A stretch of DNA of 64,000 nt from Syngnathus acus (Eukaryota; Chordata; Actinopteri; Syngnathiformes; Syngnathidae): NCBI RefSeq assembly GCF_901709675.1, contig NC_051088.1, positions 5,171,664 to 5,235,663 of the forward strand, in the 5' to 3' direction. Shown here one piece after another: positions 1 through 10,800 of the stretch; positions within the stretch are counted from its first letter, which is position 1, and the number at the start of each line of letters is the position of its first letter. Under the pieces are notes generated by a model. That model had not been told where the DNA came from and searched no databases. It saw only the letters and a list, made by a program, of their open reading frames with translations. The translations under genes and the position numbers were made by a program.

Positions 1-1163
1 CTCAGAGAGGCAAGAAGTCACATGAATAACAAAAAATGTTCCAATTTCATTTCCATTCTGGCAACAACTATCAAGTGATGTTGTAGCCTCCACGTGAGCA
101 ACACTGCTACCTAGCGGTCACAGCCCTTATGTGCCTTCTGAATTTGTCATGGAACAGGTTACTGCAGCCTATTTACAATTTGCACGTATTTGCCATTCGT
201 TATTTGTATTTCTAGGAACTTCAACTTGTACCTCACTAAATTTCCTAACTACTTTTTTACTTCGGTTAATGCGTGACCAGCATATGAAGCTCAAGCTACA
301 AACACAGAGCTGAATAATACCGTCTTAAACTGTGACACTTAAATAAACTAATTAAATACAGATACAAGTAAAATATAGAAATTCTACCCACTCTCTATAA
401 AACACGACTTTATTTATATTGAAGTGTAATGTCAGAAAATAACTTTTGATATTAAAGTACATCAGTTGTCAGAAACAAAAAATACTCTGTAGTATTCTAC
501 AAAGTGACTTCAACCAGTTATTGTTAAGCTACTTATAACTCAAGTGTCGCTTTATACACAACTGCGTGTAATGCTTGTGATGATGTTCGGATGGTTGTTT
601 CTCTTACCAGTAATAGGTGACTCGACACCTGCCGCATTGCAAGTAAGCTCTTTTTTGACACAGTTCACACAACTTTTCGGTTCCTTTGGGCAAAGCCAGG
701 GGGATGATTTCGGTCGATGGTAGAACGCCTTGCGCTCTGGACTCCATTATTCATCCAGGACCCAAATACACGGGCGCACGCCAAAAATTACAGGACCCTC
801 GTGTTCAAATGTTATTATCCAAAATGAATTCAGGAAACGAGAACTTATTGGTATTGTTTCGTATTTGTAGGATGCAGTTTTTTTCTGCTTCAATGAATCC
901 ACTACGCTCTCACGCGTGTGACGTCATAACATTACGCGTGTTCTTTGTTGTGTGTTTGAACAGGTCACCATTGAGCGCGTTGTCTGAGGTCGTCATGGTA
1001 ACGATCAACACTCCTCCACACACTTGGGCCACTGGTTTGCCTGATTAGGTTCTGCCAACTACTCCTACTTTTGTATTCTTTCTCTACTAGAGACTACTGT
1101 TTTTCCTTGTACTATTTTCTTCAATTACAACAAAATGTATCTTCGACTACTCCTACTACGGCA

Positions 1164-1206
<43 letters not shown>

Positions 1207-1208
1207 TC

Positions 1209-1243
<35 letters not shown>

Positions 1244-1927
1244 TCTACTACTACTACTACTAGCAATACTATTTTCTTCTATTAGTACTTATTTTAACAC
1301 AAGAACACGGAAAAATTGGACTGTAAAAGTTTAAATTAAAAAATATATATATTTTGGGGAGTTGAGTCTAACTGTTAACGAGGTGTTCCGAGGTCGGTCC
1401 AATTTTTCGCGCTAATTGGGTTGTTTTTAACTCAGTATTTTTAAGCATGTGGGTCACTACAAGTTATATAACGTAATAGTTCTTGTAATTATTACAAAAT
1501 GTGGTTTGGGCTTTTTTTAGGCTGTACCCAGTAACAGACCCTCAAAAGAAAGCACTTGTACTCATTTCTTTGACTGACATTTAATACTATAACAAAAAAA
1601 TTCTACAGGTACAAAAATAGATATCTGCATGCATTTTCCTAAAGAGTGTCCTACGTATTAGATATTTTTCACATTGGTGTATGTTCAACAATAAAAAACA
1701 TTCAGGAAAAAAATAGCATTTTAGCATGCAAGCCTGTCTTCTGCTATATCGTGAGTAAATGTTGAGGATTCAATCCCTTGCTAACAAAATAGATTCTTAG
1801 GGTTATAATTGTGTTCACTTTGAAGAAACAAAATTCCATTGACCAAAGCACAGAAGCAAGGAATATAAATTTGTGCTAAGCCTATCAATATTTTCCATCA
1901 CTGTTGACATTGTGTTGTTTTGCATGA
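1..1927. other. Intergenic region upstream of the emp3 3' end
   Basis: No exon with convincing splice sites or family similarity was found on either strand. Visible content is AT-rich single-copy-looking DNA and one trinucleotide repeat (separate entry). The part nearest position 1927 is expected to be emp3 3' untranslated region, since emp3 runs leftward. An ATTAAA on the minus strand near 1581 is a possible poly(A) signal, which is weak evidence. Confidence 0.5.
1160..1262. repeat. CTA/TAC trinucleotide microsatellite
   Basis: About 100 bp of near-perfect (CTA)n, interrupted by a few CTT/TCC units. In one frame it reads as a long run of leucines, which makes a spurious open frame at 1071-1334. 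It has no start context, splice sites or homology, so it is a simple repeat and not a coding exon. Confidence 0.9.
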
Positions 1928-3118
1928 TCACTCTTTCTTGCGCAAGTGGATGTAAATGATGCCGCTGCAGAGCAGGAGGGGCACACACACCCAGGCTAGG
2001 ATGAAGCAGTAGCCAAAGTGTCCCGAAGTCAGTTCTCTGCTGTCCTGGAGGATTTCCTTGTTGTGTAATGTGTAGATGAGTGCTGCAGACAAGGCTGTCA
2101 GGCCTGAATACAGACATTGAATAAATTATGTTTCTTTTCTCTTCAAACTTTGAGTCCCATCTAAAGATGTATGAGATGGAAAGCTATAGAAAGCTTTTCA
2201 CTTCATTGCACGCTGTTGCTGTGGCAATGCGCTGTTTGCTAAGGAAACACTGATTTTGAGCGTCTAAATATGCACGAAAATGCATGAAACGTTGGAAACC
2301 TGGTAGAAAAATCCATATTTTAGATTTCAATTTCCCAAAAATTCTAAATCTAAAGTCTAAATCTGGACAGAAACTCGGGAAACTGCACACGCATCAGGCC
2401 TGGCATTTTAAAAATATATTTTAGAGTGTTGTTGTCCTATGTGCCAGTACCCCAACATGTCAGACCCACTACAGCATTGAGGCTAGGGTTGCGAGGGTCC
2501 TTTGTAGCCGCTCACAGCTGTAGTTGTTCTATTCCCTATTCTTATTGTTGTCCACTTTGTGCATGTGGCACACGCCAGCTTTCAAAATGGACGCATGTTT
2601 CATCTAAAAAATAGGTAACGCCTCCACATTTACCTGCAAACACTTGACACAGTCCAGTAAAGTAAAAGAGTCCACCCTTGGACATGGTAAAAAGTTGACC
2701 CAGAAAAACCAAGAAGGAAACCGAGGAGAAGACCACTGAGAGGACCATCAAGACCTGAACTGCATGAAGCCACTCTGCGAAACACAAAAATGAGTTTATT
2801 CATTTATTTATTTATTTTTGTTAATCACTTTTTAATTAACAAAATCAAGACAATAGATGTTTGTTACCAGTTTCTTTGGAGGACGCACATAACCAAGTTC
2901 CTGAGAAGTTGTCGTACCGACAGTTGTACCACAGATCCGAGTTCTCCATCCCGTCCCACACCCACCAGGACTTTGAAAGAAAATATTTGCCACGTTTTAC
3001 AAAGCTCAATGCATCAACACTTTTTGACATTGTGACCTACCTTCTCCATAGTCGAGATGAACAGCATGGCCAGGGTGATGAGATGTAGCAGAGTCACAAA
3101 CATGAGCAGGAAGGCCAT
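1928..3118 (-). CDS. emp3: Epithelial membrane protein 3 (EMP3), PMP22/EMP family
   Basis: A small tetraspan membrane protein of the PMP22/EMP/claudin superfamily, which acts at the plasma membrane. Coding exons on the minus strand are 3118-3041, 2970-2868, 2774-2634 and 2103-1928. They join in frame into 165 residues (human EMP3 has 163). Exon 1 gives TM1 (MAFLLMFVTLLHL). Exon 2 gives the first extracellular loop with the family W-x(n)-LW-x-C...C pattern (LW at 39-40, C43, C54) and an NFS N-glycosylation site at 47-49. Exon 3 gives TM2 and the start of TM3, with the family-typical GGLFY and TGLCQ. Exon 4 gives the rest of TM3 and TM4, ending GIIYIHLRKKE, almost identical to the human EMP3 C-terminus as I recall it; this ending separates EMP3 from EMP1, EMP2 and PMP22. 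The ATG lies about 14 nt after an acceptor, so a non-coding first exon lies upstream, possibly near 3925-4000, where CAGG|gtaagg could be its donor. Whether this is the a or b copy in fish cannot be told. Confidence 0.93.
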
Positions 3119-5449
3119 TTTGTTTTTGTCTGTTAACAACACAGAGTCAACGAGAACAACCAGAGAAATGCATTTGGCATACCGCGTGTGTGTGTGACCA
3201 AACCTGTTGGTTTTGCAGTAAATATTCGTTTGGGGACTCTCCTGTTTTCGTAAAACAGAAACTGGAAAGTGTGAAGAGATGAACACAAAGAGGTTTTTGT
3301 GTGGGAACACGCACGAAACAGTGAAATCACTCATTGCTGTAACTTCAATCTGAGTGGAGTTGGAGTATGAGTTGGCCAACCTGTGGCGGGGTCCTAGAAC
3401 TCTACACGAGGCCAAAATATTTACCCAGTTCTGTGTGGACTTTGAGGGGTTAAATTTAATTAAATTAAACCCGGACATAAATGACTTTGGTTTTCTTTGC
3501 ATTAAACAAAATAAAAAGTAGAAGAAAAAAAGAATTTGTCACTGGATGAAATTGTTTGTGCAGATCTTTATCATAGGAGAGGCCCCTCTGAGTGGGTGGT
3601 GGGTGAAATTATGTCATTACACTAATTTTATCCATCAAAGGAGGAGGAATGGAAGGTGATAATTTGGATAAAATGAACAGAAACAAAGTACTGCAATGAA
3701 ACAGTATTCCTTGAAAATAAACTGAAGGTAATCTGTAAATGATTGTTAAAAGTTTAATTATGGGGGAACGCACATTATTGGTATTTGAACGACATACAGT
3801 ATCTTATTACTACAAAGTATTGACATAATGTAATTTAATTTATGTAATTTAATTTCTAAAATATTCAGTGAGTTACAAACAGCTGTCCATAAAATGCCTT
3901 AAAAAACAAATCTGCCTCCTTACCCTGATTATTGCTCTTGCTCTGATCCAGACCTCGAGAGCAGCTTCTTTGCTGTGATTTTGTGTCCAGTAGGTGGTCT
4001 TCTCCTTTCTGGGCTTGTCACGCCCCTTTTCGTTTCCCACTCACTCCATCCAAACTTTCCAAGGCCAACGCCCATTTCCTCTGTGCACAACAGAGCTCTA
4101 TTTTTCTCCGCCTCGAGATACACCACAGGACAACTCCACCTTCCACTAAAAAAGCTCCCAACTGGAAACACCCTTCGGCAATAGGCAGCATGTAGAAATG
4201 ACACAAAAACATAAGGGGTGATTTATAAAAGTCTCCAGTGTGTATCATGCGGAATCTATTTACTGTATATTTTGGGACATCTGGTTCATAAGACCAATAG
4301 TTGTACACATACCTCACTCTGTTGACCCACATTTTGCCATGACCCTTGTAAATACAAGTCAATCCAAGCAAAATGTTTTTTTAATTTTTGAAAAATGCAA
4401 GTACTGTCATTTTAAATCATAAATAGATTAACAGATTTGATAATTAATTACTACATTTATTCTGCAAAGTACATTAAAGAGAAAGGCTGCAATTATTTTG
4501 GGGTCGCATCTGACTCATGAAATCCAATTATGAAATTTGTAAATAATACTAGCAACAAAAGCATGGCATTAGCACTGTTAACAAGCCAAGTTCAGCCATG
4601 GCTGTTGTGTTGGTAGCATGACTTGTTCATAACAAATTGTTAAAATTGATTGGTTTGAAGTTTTATATTTAGAAACGTACAGTCAATTAAAAAAGAAGTG
4701 AGCAGAAATATTGGGAATTTTGCATTGCTTCTGAATCTTTTCAGCTGCCTGAGGTATCTGGAGTCCTGGGCATTAGTTTTATTTTCCAAAGCTGAATAAT
4801 ATTCTATAATAGCTCCCGATACCCAACCTAACAGGTCAGTGTCACGCTGCTGCTGTTTGAAGGTGACCAGCATGTGCCCGAGAGCGCACGCCAAAAAAGG
4901 AATCACACCTTGTCAGTCATGCTTGATATCTCTGATAAGTTGTTGTTACTCCTGTGTGGTGGTTTCTAAAAAAAAAAATCTGCAAACTTTCATTTGAATT
5001 TTAGAGCACATTATTAAGAAAGTGAGGTGCAACATCAATCAAAAAATAATAAAAATAAAATAACAAGCTACATTACATTAAATAAGATATGTAATTTATA
5101 GCAGTATTTACTACATAAAATGATAACGAATGAACAAATACAATAAAAATATATCAACATTAGAATAAAAAATATTATAGAAGTTAAATCAACTTAAAAA
5201 TACTCAAATTAAAAAGGTGCACAAAATGTTTTGTCTTTTTTCTTTTTTTTTTTAACCCATCTGTGGTGTAACACTTTGAAACGCACATTTGTACATGACG
5301 TGAGTATACTGTGCACACTGGTCACATGACGCAGGAGAACAAAACCATGCAAAACATGTGTTAAGTTATGCTCTCAATGATATGTTGTTTCTATTCAATC
5401 GAGGGCACCTCCGGCAGCTCTTCGCTTTGACTTGGACATCCACTTTTTC

Positions 5450-5715
5450 ATTGATTTTCATATTACGTATTTTATGTGCCCTCTCTGCATCCATTGCTGC
5501 CTGGTGATCCTGAAAGAGGGATCCTTCCATCTGTGGTCCCTTCTCAAGGTTTCTCATTTTTCCCCTGGTAGGGTTTTTTTGAGTTTTTCCTTGCCCTTTT
5601 GGGAGCTTAAGATCAGGGGATGCTTTGAGAATAATTGTCAATTGTTTGTCTATGTGAAGCCCTTTGAGACTGCTTGTGATTTAGGGCTTTACAAATAAAC
5701 TTGACTTGACTTCTA
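5450..5715 (-). repeat. Dispersed fish repeat with 'acttgacttgactt' tail, copy 1
   Basis: Shares extended similarity with the inverse complement of about 58690-58960 in this window, including the blocks 'aggaaaaactca', 'aaaatgagaaaccttgaga' and 'attgacaattattctcaa'. The end with '(t)aaacttgacttgactt' resembles the short-unit tail of a retroposed element. The family is abundant in fish genomes by my recollection, but I cannot name it. Open frames on both strands here are repeat-borne and not genes. Confidence 0.7.
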
Positions 5716-6574
5716 TTTTATGTTTTGATTAATTGTATTTCTTATTTATTGGTATGACCTAAATTGTTGATTGATCGTCCAATGAAGACACCGGTGTTAA
5801 GTGAAGACACCTAGCTGTGTGGGCGTGTTAAATAAAAAGCCCTCCTGAGTGCAGCACTAGTAGTTGCAATGAGTGGTATGTTAACAGAGCTGAGCGACGT
5901 TCTTTATTTTTATCCAACAAGTTCGGCACAATTGCAAGGGTTTCACACAAGTCCCTGCTGCTAGATGGTAACTCTGCCAACAGCATGGGTTTAACCTTAT
6001 TACGTAGCTACCACATAGCAGCTGCAACAAGGTCAATTGAAGTACAGCATCTCATAAAACGTGGAAAATGTGTCTAAATAGACCTAAAAGATTACATCCA
6101 AATGCTACAGAAGGAAAAGAAACAAATGATACAACTGTACACTACAGCCACAACGTTGCACACACCCACTGTTGAAATTGTCTACCTAAAGAATAATAAG
6201 TACACAGTATACCACGATGCTGTTTTGTCTATTTGTCTTCCTCTGGTGGCGATGCTTACAAACTTCACTTTGGTATGTACATTGAGAGTGTCCTCAGTTT
6301 AACCTCACTGCACACTCGCGTGACAGTACTCTGCTTGGAAATCACAGGTTTAATTTTGATGAACCAGAACTACTGATTTAGAAAACTGTGTGCAGATTTG
6401 ATTGGCAGGCTTTACATAGAAATGGGAATTTTATTGACCAAAAACAACAATAATCTAACATCCATATACATGAACTGGAAACAGTTTAGCCAGGACACAG
6501 ATAGAATATAATGCACAGAGAGACAATAAATGTAACTCTTTAAGTAATGTAACAAATATTAGAATTTAGATTGT

Positions 6575-6850
6575 GACTAGGGTTCGGGTTTCAAAGTAGC
6601 GTTTGAAGTCAGAGTTAGGGTTTTGAATTTCAATGTTAGGGTTTCAAGCCTGAGTTAAGATTTGTATGATTTCAAATCGTGGTTTCAAGCCAATGTTAAG
6701 GTTTTAAACAAGGGTTAAGGCTTCAAATGAGTGGTTCAAAACTGGTGTTAGGGTTTCATGGAATGTTAAGTGTTTTAAAGTCAGCATTCAAGACAGTATT
6801 AGGCTTTCTACAAAGAAAAATAGAGTTGCCCCGATAACTAGGGTTGGGTT
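6575..6850. repeat. Degenerate 'agggtttcaa'-type minisatellite, array 1
   Basis: Successive imperfect units contain agggtt, gttagggtttcaa and similar, spaced roughly 25-30 bp. This is the same family as the larger array at about 27040-27870. It lies just upstream of the first exon of the coiled-coil gene. The TAGGG core resembles telomere repeat but is not tandem hexamer. Confidence 0.7.
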
Positions 6851-6947
6851 TTTCGGGATATTTTCTGGCTTGGGTTATGGTTGGCAGTGTTTGAAATCAC
6901 CCAAGCCAGACGGATCCTTGTCCCCCTCCTACGAAATGGTACGCTCC

Positions 6948-6961
6948 GTTGCCTAGGTGCG
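6948..6961 (+). promoter_or_regulatory. Degenerate RFX X-box-like motif at the coiled-coil gene promoter
   Basis: Reads GTTGCCTAGGTGCG: a perfect left half-site (GTTGCC) with a poor right half. A second weak candidate, GTTACCACGGTGGT, lies at 7107-7120. A good donor (gctgaatg|gtgagt) at 7038/7039 suggests a non-coding first exon ending there, so both motifs sit at the presumed transcription start. Support is weak compared with the ttc34 sites. Confidence 0.3.
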
Positions 6962-7809
6962 CGTGGAAGCCAGTTCACTTCGCTTCGTTTTAGCACGCAC
7001 AACGTCACCCGTTTGCTTAAGTTAGTTGTCGCTGAATGGTGAGTAAAATGTTTCACAGCCCTCAAGACACAGCTCCGAAGTGTTGCGTTTATTTTCCTAA
7101 TGTTCTGTTACCACGGTGGTCACCAGCTTGACTTCAGAGGAGAGTCTGACTAGCGTTAGCTGGTTTAGCGTTAGCGCAGCATTTAAAATTTGCAACTCAC
7201 TTTGTCATTTGCCTAGCACATAACCCAATGGGTGCACAGTAGATTAAACTGAACACAGGAATGTCGCGTTTTAAAATGTGCTTTCGGGGCTAAACCACAT
7301 CTTGGCCGAGCTTGCGTGGGCAAAAGGAATGCAAGTGGTGTGTAAGTCTGCTGGAAAAAAAAAAAAGAACCTTGCTCCTCCTTGTCAGACATTTTGAAAA
7401 TTTAAGAAAATAAAGCTACTGAACCCCACATTAGTTGCAAGAGGTGGACAATGAATGATGAGTAGAGGACTTTAAATACACAATGTAGACATCACTTGGA
7501 TCTGTTTAAATCCTTACTTCAGCATTTCAGTAGATCTGTCAGGACTAATCTCAGTCTGCTTTGGGCTTCGCATTGGATCAAGTCCTCTTTAACAAGAATC
7601 ACAGATTTTCAGACCGCTTCTTCCCGCTTAAAGGTTATGTTTCGTATACTCTGCAGCAAAGATGAGGCGGAAAAGGGATTTTAAAGATAACTTTGGCACA
7701 TGACATCCAACTGGCGTACGAGGACTAATCGTCATCTAGAACCCCTCCAACCACAGAAGCCAGGCTCCATCCCTGCCAGATGCTGTTCCATACAACTTAA
7801 TGTGTCACC

Positions 7810-10800
7810 ATGGACCACAAAGAGGTAAACCTTTCAACTGTTGATGTGCCTGCTTTTTTTAACAGCCTACTTCGGTTTGTTTCTGTCACTCTATGACATG
7901 CAGTCAGTTGTAATGCACACTTGTGATTCGGCCTTTGTGCCACTCATTGCATCTGCTTACTACTTTTTAGAATATCAGAATCCGCATGGCCGTGTGGTTA
8001 CATCTGGTACCCTTGGTCACTATAGTTATCTTTTGGCTGCTCTTGTAAACGTTATCGTGTCATTCAGTCCCTTCCTGTAGTAGTATAGCGTAATTTGTGT
8101 AGTGTTTAAAGACAACATGCCCCTGAGACATGATACACAGCTTGTTACAATATGCTGCATGTCACTGGCCTCATGAGGGGCCAGCTCGAGTTACACGGCC
8201 TGTGAAGTACGGTATTGAGTTCAGCGACAGGTGTTTAGTGTTGGCACACCATTCTGAAGTTGTAGTCATCACCCATGTACTCTATGAAGCCAGCATCAGC
8301 TCCCCACAACACTGACAGGACTCTTTATTTTAATTTAATTTTTATTTTAATAAGTGCTTAATTTCTACATTCGCTATACCCTCTTCTAACTACCCTCGCC
8401 GCTTTTTGCACTAGCTTTCATAGGAGACATGATTGATTACAGATGAAATTATCAATACGCTAACGTGCAAACAGTAACACAGGAAGTGGCCGAGCAAAGG
8501 GTAGAGACACGTATCACAAGGTCACCTGACACACTCTGACAGAGTTGATCACGGATGTTCGTAAGTGGAGGCAAAAAAATCTTTAGGCCCCGGTTCGTAT
8601 CTCGAAATGTTCGTAAGTATAGGCGTTCGTAGTAGAGGTTTCACTGTACTTTTAAGAACCAGGGATAAAGCCCTGTCACAAATAGCAAAAAAAAAAAAAA
8701 ACGTGAGTAATTGACACCAGCATACATAGTATTTTAGGGTGTTGTGAAAAGAGTACACAAAAATTGATTAGGTGAGGTTTTCAGCATATAGCTAAAAAGA
8801 GGTTTCACAAAAAAAAAAAAAAAAGATGGGTTTGTCAATAACAAACCACCACTCAGCAGGGGTTCACTCTTTATTTAAATCACGCATATACAAACTAGAC
8901 AACTGGAAGTTATTGCATGAGCTTTTGTCAAGATTTATATTTTTTAAGGAATCCTGACAAATGTGCTTGGTCTTTTGTTCTCAGGTGCATACAGAGCTGG
9001 ACCAGATATCCGCACGGCTCCAGCAGGATGGGTTGCTTCCGGAGGCTAGTCCCGAAGAGCGCCAGTGCCACCTTTGGCGGCGGCTCCTGGACACTGAAGC
9101 GGAGCTGCAGCAGTCCTCCCAGGAGCTGTGTACTTTGCGCTCTCAGCAGGCCAACGAGATGAAGGAGGTGAGACTCTTTGTACAGATTGTCATGTTCCTA
9201 CTCATTCAATAACCAATTCATATTGGTTAATTAATCAAACTGGTGAGGGAGATCAGAATCATTGCTGCCTAGACCACAGGAGGAAAGGGCCTCTCGGTCA
9301 CTCAGCGCTAAGTTTGTTTTATTGTTGTTGTGATCAGTTATTTGCTACTGTGTTTTTTAAATTGGCTGTTTTGTTTCGTTATTTGCTGTTCTTTTGCACT
9401 TTAAGACACAATGACAATTTTTTTTCAATAGGTGAGAAACCTTGGCAGAGGTCTGCTTTTTCATTTTTTTTTTTTAATGTTTTTGTTTCTTTTGAAATGT
9501 GTGCTTTTGCTTGTTAGGTGGACAGTTATGTAGAGCATATCCGTGGCCTGCTGCAACAGCGTGAGTGCATAACTGCTGACTATGAAAGAGACAATGAACA
9601 ACTGCAAAAAGAGCTCCACCGCATCAGACAACAACAAGGTGGGTCCAGTGCAACCTTGCTGTACACCACGTTAATGTACTGTGTGAACGCATTCTGCTAT
9701 GTTCTCTGCTTACAAAGAATGTTCGGGGTGAAAGTTCGGGTGAATTTGACCCTCATTAAACTTTTGAATGCACGTTACGTGTTTCAGTACTTTTTGCACA
9801 ACTTGCTGTTTTCTAACAATGAGCTGAACGGCGAGATTTGCAACACGTTTCAAATTTCGCTCAGACTTTTTGTGAGTAGTCTGCAAATTATACCTGTTGT
9901 CCTGTGAGTCTTATTTCCCCGTCTTGTTTGACAAAACCTCTCTTATAGAGATTCAGAGCAAGGAGCTGGCAGAGATGTTGGCACAGGAAGACCTTGGGGA
10001 GATGGGCTTGAGCAGCCCCAGTGAGCAGGTAGCTTACCTACTGGTGGAGAGGGCAACACTCCTGGAGAGGCTTGAGGCTGCTGAGAGAAGGCTGGAGAGG
10101 CAGAGCTTGTCTGGCAATGTCAGGGATGTCCAGATACAGGTGAAGAACATACACTATTTAAAAGCTCTCCTTTTGGTCCATATATTTTGTGACTTCTATT
10201 ATTGTCAGGCACGAAAAATGTGATTTTCATCATCATCTTATTTTTATGGTGCATAATAAAAGCACAATTTAGAATACAGTCAAAATATTTCTGAAGTGAT
10301 TGAGCCTTGATGACAAGACAAGAAATTACGTCATTATTTCATTATAAACTCTTTTGCCTTCTACTGGTCAAAGAAACCAGTGTGAAGCCTTCCCGAGCCT
10401 TCTTTTGTCCTCTTCTAATCTTAATGTATTGTCTGGGGTGCTTCTGCACACACCGGTTTTTGCTCTCAGCAGGGTCCATCCCAGACTCCTTGGAAGAAGC
10501 TGTTTGGGCTGCGCAAGTCTGCTCAGAACAAAAACAATATTACCCCTGTAGGTTCCCTCTCAAGACTAACTAACTCAACTAACTTTGCCATGATTTAAAA
10601 CAACAGTATCTTCTGCGGCTGGTTTCGCTGTGGCATTGCTTGTTACTACTGGCAGCTGCATGAACACAGGAATGTTTTTCCTCACTAACGTCCTTGTGAT
10701 GAAAGCTGATGGGCTGCAGGGCCACGTCGCAATTGCCAGCATGAGAGCTGTTTGTTGTTGCACTTGTCAAGGTGAATTGTAATACAACCTGTCTTCTGAT

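Larger units (their letters stand above)
3119..6900. other. Intergenic region between emp3 and the coiled-coil gene
   Basis: Contains the probable emp3 promoter and 5' non-coding exon around 3925-4200 (a GC-richer stretch ending in a good minus-strand donor), AT-rich DNA, a dispersed fish repeat at about 5450-5715 and the start of a degenerate TAGGG-like array at about 6575. No further gene was recognised. Open frames here (for example minus 4018-4371) have no homology or exon structure. Confidence 0.5.

Noticed and set aside
1071-1334. Open frame with a long poly-leucine run
   Set aside because: It is translation of a CTA trinucleotide repeat; no homology and no splice or start context.
4018-4371. 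117-residue open frame on the minus strand upstream of emp3
   Set aside because: No family similarity or exon signals; it overlaps the probable emp3 promoter and first exon.
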